A stretch of 64,000 bases of DNA from Macropodus opercularis (Eukaryota; Chordata; Actinopteri; Anabantiformes; Osphronemidae), in contig CM061097.1 of the NCBI GenBank assembly GCA_030770545.1, positions 744,501 through 808,500 on the forward strand, written 5' to 3'. The notes beneath the pieces were generated by a model. That model did not search any database. It had not been told where the DNA came from and worked only from the letters and a program-made list of their open reading frames with translations. Position numbers and translations under genes: made by a program. Below are positions 37,404 through 48,100 of this stretch, piece by piece; position 1 is the first letter of the stretch, and every line of letters starts with the position of its first letter.

Positions 37404-37419
37404 GCCTCTAGGTGGCAGC
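37404..37419 (+). promoter_or_regulatory. CTCF-like site
   Basis: CCTCTAGGTGGCAGCA matches the CTCF core (CCASYAGRKGGCRS-like) at nearly every position. It lies between sdhaf1 and the promoter of the next gene. Predicted from sequence only. Confidence 0.55.
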
Positions 37420-37599
37420 AGCACACACATCCGAGATATAAACCAGTGAAGAAGAAGAGACGTAAACAGGAAGTGTGATTTTTACGCCTTCGGACCAAGT
37501 GTTGTTTTTTTCGGCTTCCTCTGTGAAAATTTCGACTTCAGCTACATTTTAGGAAGCTCGATTTTAGTGTTTGTGCTGTTCCTCGGTCTGTTTCCGGTC

Positions 37600-38058
37600 A
37601 TGCCAGGAGGAGAGATGACAAACACTCAGCTGATCCAGCAGGTGAGACGAAGGCGAAAAAATCACGAATCCGTTTTACACAGTGCTGATGATGTGCTGCT
37701 CGTTGTCCAGCTGGCGCTGCTGCGCTGGGTGACCTCTCAGACCGAGGAGGACCGCAGGCTGTTGGCCGGGGTGACGGGGCTCCAGGTCGGCAGAGAGTTG
37801 CTGAACCGGATCACATGCCAGGACAGAGTGGACGCCTACAAGGTGACATACAGATAAACATAATAACAATAACAACGAGTGATACGTTGGTTGTTTTAAG
37901 CATCTGTGTGTCCTCAGAGAGACTGTATCTTCAGCATCGCAGAGTTCGTGCGTCAGAACCCTCGAGCTTCACAGGCCCAGATCAACGCCGAGGTGGAAAA
38001 CAGAGTCCTGGCTTTTGCTGCACAAGTCAAAGCTCTGGACTCTGCGCCGTTGTTCTGA
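37600..38058 (+). CDS. Unrecognised 127-residue protein, two exons
   Basis: I do not recognise this protein. Exon 1 (37600-37842) opens at MPGGEMTNTQLIQQVRRRRK; exon 2 (37918-38058) opens RDCIFSIAEFVRQNPR and ends SAPLF. Both borders are good GT-AG and the join is phase 0. The short intron (75 bp), CpG-containing upstream block and poly(A) signal at 38298-38303 make it look like a real compact gene. The sequence is predicted all-helical and mixed-charge (DDVLLVVQLALLRWVTSQTE; QAQINAEVENRVLAFAAQVK), with no signal peptide, membrane helix or zinc motif. Such a composition suits a subunit of a coiled or helical-bundle assembly. An in-frame second ATG (37615) could be the real start. It lies between sdhaf1 and ercc6l on the same strand. 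Confidence 0.72.
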
Positions 38059-38339
38059 AGTCTTCAGGCTGGACACGTTTTTATATGTTTAGAGCTGAAA
38101 TGTGTTTGTCCTGTTATGCATTATACCCTATAACATCTTTTTTTAACTTTATGTTTGATTGTTAATTTTGTAATTGTGTGAGACGTTTGGATCCAGTGGT
38201 AAAATGTGTGGAGAAATCAGGAGAATCAATATATAAAAGTCTGACGCAGTCTGACATGGAATGGTTTGTATATTTATTTGAAAATTATTTGTAATTAAAT
38301 AAATATCCAATGAATATAAATATTTATTCAAAGGCGGAC

Positions 38340-38608
38340 TTTATAGACGTTCCAAAGGAAAACGCCTCCCATTGGTTGTGCTTGTTTGATACTTCCGCCT
38401 GCTCGCCAGTTTTGTGATTGGACAGCCTTCAAGCAGCGTCTCTAGAGCGTCTTCGTTGATAGGCTAGAATGAAATGGCGGGGGGGAAGCTGCGGGTTCAA
38501 ACTTGTCAACACACACGTCTCTTCGGTGCTTCCGGAATAGAGCAGCTAACATCGTGTCCTCCGTGATTTCCGTCTTGGTTTGAGCCGGTGAAAAGTAACT
38601 TTGTTGGG
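38340..38608 (+). promoter_or_regulatory. ercc6l promoter with NF-Y boxes and a CHR-like element
   Basis: Two ATTGG boxes (38371-38375, 38417-38421) precede GCGGGTTCAAA (38491-38501). TTCAAA is the reverse complement of the CHR core TTTGAA, and the GC-rich bases before it resemble a CDE. NF-Y boxes with a CDE/CHR are typical of G2/M genes controlled by DREAM and B-MYB/FOXM1. That fits PICH, which acts in mitosis. Regulation is inferred. Confidence 0.5.
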
Positions 38609-41600
38609 ATGGACGCTTCCCACCATAACAGAGAAGTTGCGGAGGTTTCCGAGAAGCTGGAAAAGTAAGTGAATCCGTTGTTGACACCACGACTAGCTTC
38701 CAGTTAGCATCAAAGCTAACGTCCCTAAGGTTAAAGTTGATGAATGTGAGTTCAACAAGGTTAGACTTAATGTCGCGTGGCGGTAAGTTGGGCGTTAGAA
38801 GCAATTAAAAAAAATAAATAAACCTAATTTTATACAAATTGTTTAATGCCGGGTCTGCGTTGCTATGGAAACCGAGGCTGTCTCTATCCGCGGTACCATC
38901 AGATGGGTTTACAAACTGGACACCTTTAGGCCACACACACACAGAGGCTCCAGTTAAACCGACCACATGTCTTTGTTGTGTGGAAAGAAACTGGAGAACC
39001 CACACAGAACCCACACGGGCACGAGGAGAACATGACAGAAAACTGGAACCCAGGGCCTTCCTTCTGCACCACCACAGCCACTGACCTTCTCAGGCACTGA
39101 GCATTCTACAATGTGCAGTAATAAGAAATAGTTTTCATCAGTAAATACACAAAACACGTATCTACTTTAATAAAACAACATCTTGAAGAGACGTCTTAGT
39201 CCTTGTTACCTACCAGGTATAGACACAGAGCAGGGGGTTGCACGGGTCCAATCTGCACAAGGCTTGATGCCAGACTGTAATGGCAGTTTTGTCCTGCGAT
39301 GTGAACGCCAGTGTGTGAGAACAATGCGTCTCACATACTTATCAGCATATTGTTTTTGTGCTTGTGACCTTATGCCATATTATGCTGTGTCTGACCTTGA
39401 AGCCACCTGTGTAGATAAGCCGTTTCATCCTTCAGTCCCACCAACAGTGGAGGCTCCAGCTAGAGGAATGTTACTACACTCATACAGGACAACTTTGTGC
39501 ATCAGACATCAGAAAGACAACTCAGATGGGCTCTTGGTCGTTCAGCTTTTACACAGACACCTTCTTCTTGCTCTGCCATTTAAATGTGTGCAACCCGACG
39601 GCAGCTAAACAGGGTCAGGTTTCAGGTTCTGGCTGAAGGAGCTGTGAGACGACCAACAGCAGCATAGCTGTTTGTAGAATCAACATCTGTGTGGTTGTGT
39701 CCTCGTCAGGGTCCCGATGTCTCAGAGTGGTTATCTCTCACGTCCCTCTACCTTTACTACAACATCAGCTCGTGTAGGAAGTTTTTACTTACTATGAGGT
39801 GGACTTGTGTGAAGATGTTACTGACTCTGACTATTGCATTTATTATGGCAGGTCTTTGTCCATGGATACAGACGACAGGATGGAAACCTACCACAGGTAA
39901 CATCACACTTTAAGTATTACTACCAATTTAAAATTAAAAAGGAAAATCATCACTTTACTAGAGCTGCAGCAATGAGTGTTCAATTAACTCAACTCAGGAT
40001 GAGGTGGCAACCATCACGTTGTGCACAATTACAAACAATTACAATAAATGTAAATCCTCCAAAACGAACCAGGCTCACAGTTGCCGTGAGGATGCCAGAG
40101 TGTCCCATCACCACTTCATTGTTCTCACTGCATAACTTTATTATGAATTTAACTTATGAGCCAAATGTGTCTTGTCTGCTCTGAATAAGGTGCAGCCTAG
40201 AAGCAGATGGCAGAAAGTGAAGTCCTGCTTTAACTTCTATGAAGTAAAAGCCAGATGACCAGACTTTCACTTTTCATAATCCTTTGATTTCTTTAAGCTG
40301 ATTTTGCAGCCAGTTTGTCTTCTAGCTGGGAGGCTGTAATATGTGTAAAAAACATGTACATGTAATATGTAAAAGCCTGTTACTTTTCAAACAATCAATA
40401 GTTAACTCAAAAGACTGAAAGGCAGTTATTGAAGTCTGACAACTCTTAGAAACAATCAGTAATAACTTTTTATTTAGGTTGGCAAATGTATTTGGAACAC
40501 GTTAAATGAGTGTAGTTGCAGGACCTTTCTGATATGTCGAGTTGGCCCACTGAGCTCTACCATAGTTTGACCTACACCACTTCACAGTGTGTGAAACGGA
40601 AGGTGAAGTAAAATAAACCTGCCAGCTCCACTTGTTCTATGGTAAAACTGTCTCAGCTGTTTCCTGGGCCGGAGGTGGTGAAGAGACTCGCATGTTATGT
40701 CCACACGATGTAGTCAAAGCAGACACATAAGATGGTCACCGCGTTGCCTGTTATGACATCTGGGTGATCAGAAACATGGCAGGCAGCTATGAACCAAAAC
40801 TTGCTAAACATGATGTGCCCTTCATGCGAGGACCTCAGCATCTGGTGGTTTTCTGAAGCTAAGCAGCTCTTACAGATGGACTTCTCACTCACAGTTTTTG
40901 GTGTCACATGTGATTGTTGGCTGTGAGATGTTGACTGCACCATCGTCCTCTGTGACCTCTGGATTCCTTCTCTTTTCAGATTCATTCAAGATGGCAAAGA
41001 TGTTGCCAGAAATGGAGACATGCACAAAGCGCTGGAGTTCTTCAAACTGGCCTACGGCATTCACCAGAGTCAAAAACTTGAAAACAGGATAAAGAAAATC
41101 GAAGAGCTTCTTGCACAGAATGACTCTGAGGAAGAAAATGATGAGTTTGTCAACATCAACAACAGTGGTTTGTTGCTTTTTAAAGAGCTACACGATAAAC
41201 TTTATGATTACCAGAGAAATGGAGTGAGCTTCTTATACAGTCTCTACAGAGATGGTCGTAAAGGTGGGATCTTGGCAGATGACATGGGTCTGGGGAAAAC
41301 CATCCAGGTGATATCCTTCCTTTCTGGGATGTACGATAATGAGCTGGTTACACACACACTGCTGGTCATGCCAACTTCACTCATCACTAACTGGACCAAG
41401 GAATTTGCCAAATGGACCCCTGGCATGAGGGTCAAAGAGTTTCATGGTGCCAGCACTGAGAGGACCAGGAATTTAGAGAAGGTCCAGAGAAGGGGTGGCG
41501 TCATTATCACAACCTACAGTATGCTCATTAACAACTGGCAGCAGCTGTCATCATACCACGGCAAAGAGTTCACATGGGACTACGTGATCCTGGATGAGGC

Positions 41601-44600
41601 GCACAAGATCAAAAGCACAACCACCAAAACAGCCAAAAGTGCCTATGCCATACCTTCCAAAAACCGAGTGCTTCTCACAGGAACTCCAGTCCAGAACAAC
41701 CTGAGAGAAATGTGGGCGCTGTTTGACTTTGCTTGTCAAGGTACTCTTCTTGGAACAGCTAAAACTTTCAAAACGGAGTATGAGAACCCCATTACCCGTG
41801 CCAGGGAGAAGGACGCCACTCCAGGGGAAAAGGCTCTGGGTTCCCGGATGTCTGAGAACCTCATGGCCATAATAAAACCCTATTTCCTTCGAAGGACAAA
41901 ATTAGAAGTGCAGAAAAACAAAATGAACTGCAAACTTTCAGTCAAAGTGGAACAAGCTGACAACAAGAACAGCCACAATCATGAAAAGGACTCTGGAGCA
42001 GCCATGCCCACGCTGACCAGGAAGAATGACCTGATCGTCTGGACCTATTTGAGTGCTGTTCAGGAGGATATATACAGACAGTTCATTTCACTGGATCACA
42101 TCAAGGAGCTGCTCATTACCACCAGATCCCCCCTGGCTGAATTGAACATTCTGAAAAAGCTGTGTGACCACCCAAGACTGCTGTCAGCTGGAGCCATAGC
42201 CAAGTTAGGCTTGGAGGAAACTACAGCTGAAAGCCAGCACCTTGATGACGTGGATCCTGATAGTCACAGCATCGCCAACGTTCCTGATGACGCCTTAATA
42301 TCAGAGTCTGGAAAGCTGGTTTTTCTGTTCGCACTCCTTGAAAGACTCAAACAAGAAGGCCACCGCACGCTTGTCTTCGCTCATTTCAGGAAGGTGCTGG
42401 ACATCATCGAACGCATCCTGGGCAACAGAGGCTTCAGAGTCTTGAGATTAGACGGCACGATAACGCAGATCGCTGAGAGAGAGCGAATCATCTCCTTGTT
42501 CCAGAGAGATAAGCGATATTCTGTCTTCCTTCTGACGACCCAAGTTGGGGGTGTTGGCATTACCTTGACTGCAGCAAGCAGGGTAGTCATCTACGATCCG
42601 AGCTGGAACCCAGCAACAGACGCCCAGGCTGTTGACAGGGCGTATCGCATCGGCCAGACCGAAAACGTTGTCATATATAGGCTAATAACCTGTGGTACAG
42701 TGGAGGAGAAGATCTACAGGCGGCAGGTTTTTAAAGACTCCCTCATCAGACAGAGCACCGGAGACAAGAAGAACCCATTTCGATATTTCAGCAAACAGGA
42801 GCTGAAAGAGCTCTTCACCCTGGAGGACACGCGGTCCTCGTCCACACAGCTGCAGCTTCAGGCCCTGCATTCCAGGCATCGGCGGACAGACCCCGAACTG
42901 GACGAGCACATTGCTCACCTGCACGCTATGGAGATGTTTGGGATCTCTGACCACGACCTTATGTTCTCACTTGATGTCAACCATGACGAGGCTCCAGAAA
43001 ACCAGGAGGAGCACCAGTACATTGAAGGTCGTGTCCAGAAGGCTCAAGAGCTGATGAAGGCAGAGTCAGAGTTGCAGATGCAGTTGGCAGAGAGCATGGC
43101 TTCGAGCACGGAACCAGCCTGGCTCAGAAAACCAACAGACAGCAAAAACACAGAGACAAATTCAAGACCAAGTCCTTCACATCCACAAAATGACAGCACC
43201 TATAACGGTTCGCCAGCTGTAGTGGACTTGGATCAGTCGAGTTCTGACGAGGAGAAAAGCCAACAGAATCAAAGTAACCCTGTTATTGATCTAACTGCAC
43301 ATGAGAGTATGAGAGAGAATCAACCTGCTGTAGAAGGCAGCCAGGACAAAACCCCCAAACTCCAGCCTATAATACAGCAGAGGAGCTACTTGGAAGGAGC
43401 AGACACGTCTGCCCAGGCAGCTACTGAGGAGTCCGTAATGTTGGAGGCTACATGTGCTGCAGAAGCCCCGGGTCAGGAACTAATAGGCCTGTCTGATACA
43501 TCTGAGGCTGCTGATGTGTCCGATCAGGAACTAATGGGCCGGTCCGAGACGTCTGAGGCTGCCGATGTGTCAGGTCAGGAACTAATGGGCCGGTCCGAGA
43601 CGTCTGAGGCTGCCGATGTGTCAGGTCAGGAACTAATGGGCCGGTCCGAGACGTCTGAGGCTGCCGATGTGTCAGGTCAGGAACTAATGGGCCGGTCCGA
43701 GACGTCTGAGGCTGCCGATGTGTCAGGTCAGGAACTAATGGGCCGGTCCAAGACGTCTGAGGCTGCCGATGTGTCAGGTCAGGAACTAATGGGCCGGTCT
43801 GAGGCTGCAGCAGGTGAAGGCAGCTTGCCATACATTACAGCTGTTGCTGAATATGAACAACCAATGAGCAGGACTTCACACTCCCTGCATGACTCCAACA
43901 TGGATTTGAGCTGTCCTTATATCACACCCCTGCAGAACAGAAGACTCTCTGTCTTGCAGGCATCAAGTCCAAGCTTCAAAGCAGACGCATCGTCCAGAGT
44001 CACCACTGGTGTTGAATCCTTTGAAGGCAACTTCAATTTGCAGCTGGAAGACAGCGACATGTTTTCAGACCAAGATGTTGTTGATGACGAAGAGAATAAA
44101 GCTGAGGAGAGGAAGCTGCTGTCACAGCTGCAGATGGAGGGAAGTTTTGATGTGAATAAGTCTCTTTCTGAGATGCAACACAAAGAAGCACTGAGCAAAA
44201 GTCTCAACAATGATGATGCTTGTGAAATGGACGAGTCTGTGAACGATTCTGTTATAATTACCAGAAAAAAACGAGCTGCAGTAATTTACGATAGTGACGA
44301 AGAAGTTGATGACGACTCGTTACAAACTCCTGTTGCTCAACTTGAAAACTCCTTCAAAGCACTCGGAGCCTCCACACCTAAATCTGCTCCATGTTTGAGA
44401 AAGAGCATCGGAGGAAACACCTCTGTGGCTTCTCGTTGGTCACTACTCCAGTCCATCATCGAAGACGTGGGGAACTACAAGCAGGACGTGGTTGATGAAG
44501 CGGAAGGAAGTGATGATGGCGATGTTTCAGGGAGGTATTCTGATGAAGTGGATGAGGAGGATGAGGAGGATGAAGTGGATGAAGCGGATGAGGAGGATGA

Positions 44601-45300
44601 AGTGGATGAAGCGGATGAAGCGGATGAGGAGGATGAAGTGGATGAGGAGGATGAAGTGGATGAGGCGGATGAGGAGGATGAAGTGGATGAGGCGGATGAG
44701 GAGGATGAAGTGGATGAAGCGGATGAGGAGGATGAGGAGGATGAGGAGGATGAAGTGGATGAAGCGGATGAAGCGGATGAGGAGGATGAGGAGGATGAGG
44801 AGGATGAAGCGGATGAGGAGGATGAGGCGGATGAGGCGGATGAAGCGGATGAAGCGGATGAGGAGGATGAGGAGGATGAAGTGGATGAGGCGGATGAGGA
44901 GTATGAGGAGGACATCACTGGCCATGACGATGAGCTTCAGTTACAGGAAACAAATGGAGTGACCTTAAACACCGAAGATGAGGAGGAGGGAGAAGAGGAG
45001 CAGTACATGGATGAGTCTGAAGAAATGAGCAATAGCCTTGAGCTATCAACCAGTGAACCAGAGCTAGAATCCACAGAGAGGATGGAGCAGTGCACCATTG
45101 ATTCAGGAGTCACAACAGATGTGGTCGTAGAGTGCGAGAGCTACGACTCGTTGGTCAGTAGAGGGAAGGAGAGCTACAGTCAGGGGAAGCTGGATGATGC
45201 GTTGGGCTTCTTCCTGAGAGCTATCGACATCCAGCCTGGAGATCCAGAAATTCAGCTCATGACCATCCAACTGTACCGACGGCTCAGTCAGAGAACGTAG
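38609..45300 (+). CDS. ercc6l: ERCC6L / PICH, SNF2-family DNA translocase of anaphase bridges
   Basis: PICH is an ATP-driven DNA translocase that coats ultrafine DNA bridges in anaphase and helps topoisomerase II resolve them. Exon 1 (38609-38664) encodes 18 residues plus part of the next codon; exon 2 (40980-45300) encodes the rest, 1458 residues in total (human 1250). An N-terminal TPR (KDVARNGDMHKALEFFKLAY) comes first. SNF2 motifs follow: GILADDMGLGKT (Walker A, near residue 120), VILDEAHKIKS (DEAH, near 224), LLTGTPVQNNLREMW, VGGVGITLTAASRVVIYDPS (near 540), and AVDRAYRIGQTENVV (near 575). NPFRYFSKQELKELFTLED, the PICH family domain, lies downstream. Residues 850-955 hold 17-residue repeats and about 1207-1330 an Asp/Glu-rich run; both inflate the length. 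The end is a second TPR (SRGKESYSQGKLDDALGFFL). Catalytic residues are intact. Confidence 0.96.
43471..43808 (+). repeat. Coding minisatellite, 51-bp unit, in ercc6l
   Basis: Six full units and a partial seventh of a 17-residue repeat, GQELMGRSETSEAADVS, are in frame. The middle units are almost identical at the DNA level, while the first differs more (LIGLSDT), so expansion looks recent. The unit is acidic with several serines and threonines. It lies in the disordered region between the translocase core and the C-terminal TPR. Confidence 0.95.
44542..44913 (+). repeat. Acidic GAT-GAR coding repeat in ercc6l
   Basis: About 124 residues made almost only of Asp, Glu, Val and Ala (DEEDEVDEADEEDE-type). 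The DNA is a degenerate trinucleotide/hexanucleotide array based on GATGAG/GATGAA. Because of the periodicity, other frames and the opposite strand also stay open (Met/Arg/Lys, Ser and Leu/Ile-rich). Those are not genes. Confidence 0.95.
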
Positions 45301-45890
45301 AACATTCTGTAAGTGAATCAGCAGCAGGGTCAAGAATTTGTTGACTACCATAAGTGAACTGCACGGTGGGACCGTTAATGTTTTATTGTCTTCTGATCAT
45401 TGCTTGATGACATCTCATAAAATCTCAGATTTGTTCCTGTTGTGAAGTGAATCACTTCATGTTGTTAACACCTGTTTACTGCAGGTCATGGATGAATAAT
45501 GATGATTCTCGTTTTCAATGGCTAGAAGTTTCAATCTGTTAGTGTTTTAATGTCTTGTTTCTATAATGGGGAAAAAAATAATTCTGAGGTTAAAGTCAGA
45601 ATATTAACAATTTATTCATAACATTCCAACTATTAAAATAAAAAAGTTCAGTTTGTTAAATGTTCGGGATACTTTTGGAAACGTTATGTTTTCTTTGCAG
45701 ATTATGATAAAACTATAACAGTTGTTTATCTTGTCTGTGTGTTGCAGCAGCTACAATCTGTTTTCGTGATAGTTTTTCTCTGACATCTGTTTGTGGAGTC
45801 TTTTGGAATCCAATGTGTCCACTGGTGTCTTGTTCAGGGCAACAAACCGTTCGAGCAGTTTTCACTTTACCATGACATGAAATAAAGAAA
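45301..45890 (+). other. ercc6l 3' UTR
   Basis: AT-rich sequence after the stop codon with poly(A) signals AATAAA at 45637-45642 and 45881-45886. Between about 45.9 and 46.3 kb I see nothing more than AT-rich spacer. Confidence 0.55.
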
Positions 45891-46324
45891 AATAAATAAA
45901 TATGACAAATAATTCAGTGATTCATTAATGAGGTCCATATGCTCCAAGTACAGGTTCTCACTGGGGAAGGGATTTGTCTGGGGACATTAATGGATTATAT
46001 TGATTATGAATTATATTGTGTGAACCTTACTTATGCTGGAACTAGCAAATTTCTGAATATTTATTTGCAAGTCTAAAAAGTAATAGTAATAAATGCAAGT
46101 AAAAAACTAATATTGTGATTAGGTAACTAGTGTGGTCAATAGTTCAAGTACTTCAAAACTGCCTTTATTAGTTCAAATGTATTACATGTATGACATATTT
46201 TTACACCACATATGGTGTATACATTTTTCAGTTGTCTGAGATTCATGATTCCCAGAACACTCTTCTACAGCGCTCTGATCTCCACAAGGATCCTGAATGC
46301 AACATATGCCTTTTCGCTAACGTA

Positions 46325-46390
46325 GTTGCATTTCAGCCAATCAACGATCAAAACTACGTACGTCCGCTTTCATTGGCTGGGGGCCCAGCG
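46325..46390. promoter_or_regulatory. Orphan promoter-like element with an inverted CCAAT pair
   Basis: AGCCAATCA (CCAAT at 46337-46341) faces CATTGGCTGG (ATTGG at 46372-46376) about 30 bp apart. The DNA between is CpG-bearing (ACTACGTACGTCCG), in otherwise AT-rich sequence. The arrangement resembles NF-Y sites of a divergent promoter. I find no conserved coding exon next to it, so it may serve a non-coding transcript or be the promoter of a lost or repeat-borne gene. Confidence 0.35.
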
Positions 46391-46799
46391 CTACGTTCGA
46401 AGTGTCGGAGGGAATATCAGTTTAGGGCGAAGGATAGCTTTCATATTTTAATATTTACCCCGATTAACTTAAGACAAGAACCTTCAAAATAAAGGTTCCT
46501 CGGGTGTTGAGATCCAGTAAAAGTAACTAAATTCATATAAGAGCGATTCATGGATTCATATGAGACTTTAGCAGATGCCAGCTTCACATTTATGTGTTCA
46601 TCGGTCCACATGAACGTCACAACGGAAGCAGAAATCATCTGGCTTTAACACGTTTATCTCTGACGTCTCACTGAAGCCACGCCCACAGGAGTTACTTCAT
46701 GAGCCTGGTACATTTAAATGTTTACTTCTTGCAGTGTAGTATTACTCTGTGCTTATATTTGGGGTTGCGTTCAAACGTTAAGGGTACTGTTATTTTGAA

Positions 46800-47765
46800 G
46801 TGCTCCACAGGAAGTAGTGCGTAATGTTGAAGTTTACACAGATGGATCCAAGGATCCAAACACAGGAACAACAGGTTATAGATTCACCGTTCCAGCTTTT
46901 CAAGTTTCTGTAAACCAAAGAACATCAGACCATCTCGCCGTGGACACATTACAGCAGCTTTACAGTGGGCAGAACAAACCCAACCACACAAAGCCATTCT
47001 GTGCTCAGACTCTAGCTCAGCTTTATTATCTATAAAAACCTTTTCATCCCAAAGTAGACAGGATATAGTGAATGAAATCTGTGAAACTCTGTTCAGAATC
47101 CAAAAGTTAAAAATAGCAGTTGGCTTTATGTTGATACAAGCCCACACAGGAAGTGAAAGGAATGAGAAGCCGACTCACTGGCAAAGGGAACAAGCAGGAT
47201 GTTACAATGGACATTTCTCTCAGCAAGGCAGAAAAAGAAAAGAAAAACCATAATTAAAAGCAAAATCGTCAGCAAATGGCAACACAACTGGGACACGGGG
47301 AAAACAGGCAGACATCTGTATAACATACAGAAGGACGTGAGGAAGATGAGGCAACAGGAGGAAACACAAAAGCGGTTAAGACTAGGTTAAGACACACAAA
47401 ACGGAATAAGTCACTGCACCGAACAGGGAAACACCAGACGGGTCTGTGTAGGTTCCGTAAATCAGAGGAGTCAGTGGAGCAGGTGTCATGTCACTGTCAG
47501 GCATAGAGGTCAGAGAGGGAGACACGGGATTAGATCTGAAACACAGACTCAATCAGTCAGGGAGTTACAGAACAACAATGACATTTCTGGAAGACACAGG
47601 ACTAATAAGTAAAGCGTAGGGTTTTTTTCTCTCACTATCTTCATCCACACTCCAGCATAGTAGGTGGCGGTAATGCACCTCATCACTGGACGCCACCCGC
47701 CATAAAATTAAAAGAAGAAGAAGCAGCAGTAGCAGCAGAAGAAGAAGTAGAAGAAGTAGAAGAAG
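46800..47765 (+). mobile_element. 5'-truncated LINE with RNase H domain and (GAA)n tail
   Basis: The plus strand reads VEVYTDGSKDPNTGTTGYRF, the start of a LINE-type RNase H with its first catalytic aspartate. After frameshifts come RIQKLKIAVGFMLIQAHTGS and RNEKPTHW, the His-containing end of the same domain, then a decayed cysteine/histidine-rich C-terminus. The 3' end carries TAGGTGGCGGTAATGCACCT (47659-47678), then ACGCCACCCGCCATAAAATT, then (GAA)n-like sequence. This terminus is common to one group of fish LINEs (I/Nimb-like, as I recall). Several stops and shifts show it is dead. It ends directly before the adam9 promoter. Confidence 0.75.
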
Positions 47766-48100
47766 TGAGTCCTTCCAAGAGAAACGTCAGCTGTTCGCGG
47801 TCAGGACGGAACACGACCGCTTCGGGCTTCAGGAGCTCCTTCACCAACCGAAACAACCTCTCAGAGCCGAGCTGGTCGCTTGTCCTACGGCTGAAGCAAC
47901 GAGCTGGGCCGCTCTGGGAATGGCTCGTCCGAGCGCAGGACGGACACTACCGCGGCGGGGCGCTTAGCGTGAAGCGCAGCGGGCGGGGAGCTCGGCTGGA
48001 AGACGAGGAGCGTAATAAATAGGATACAACCTGCAGGAACGAGCCGGAGGCTGCGTTAGAGGACTGTCCGGTGACGTCTCAGCAGCGGAGGAAGGCGAAC
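47766..48100 (+). promoter_or_regulatory. adam9 promoter / 5' UTR (CpG-rich)
   Basis: A CpG-rich block begins immediately after the LINE tail and continues into the first exon. No coding frame is supported upstream of the ATG at 48101. The transcription start is undetermined. Confidence 0.5.

Noticed and set aside
38805..39160. Possible extra 5' exon of ercc6l in its first intron.
   Set aside because: Exon 1 and exon 2 join in phase and give a continuous N-terminal TPR, so no additional exon is required.
39183..39608. 141-residue plus-strand open frame in the ercc6l intron.
   Set aside because: The composition is cysteine- and histidine-scattered without motif, and flanks show no promoter or splice evidence. 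Likely chance.
44492..44962. Long open frames in other phases and on the opposite strand across the acidic repeat of ercc6l (Met/Arg/Lys-rich, Ser-rich, Leu/Ile-rich).
   Set aside because: They arise from the GATGAR periodicity. The frame encoding Asp/Glu is continuous with the conserved PICH protein on both sides.
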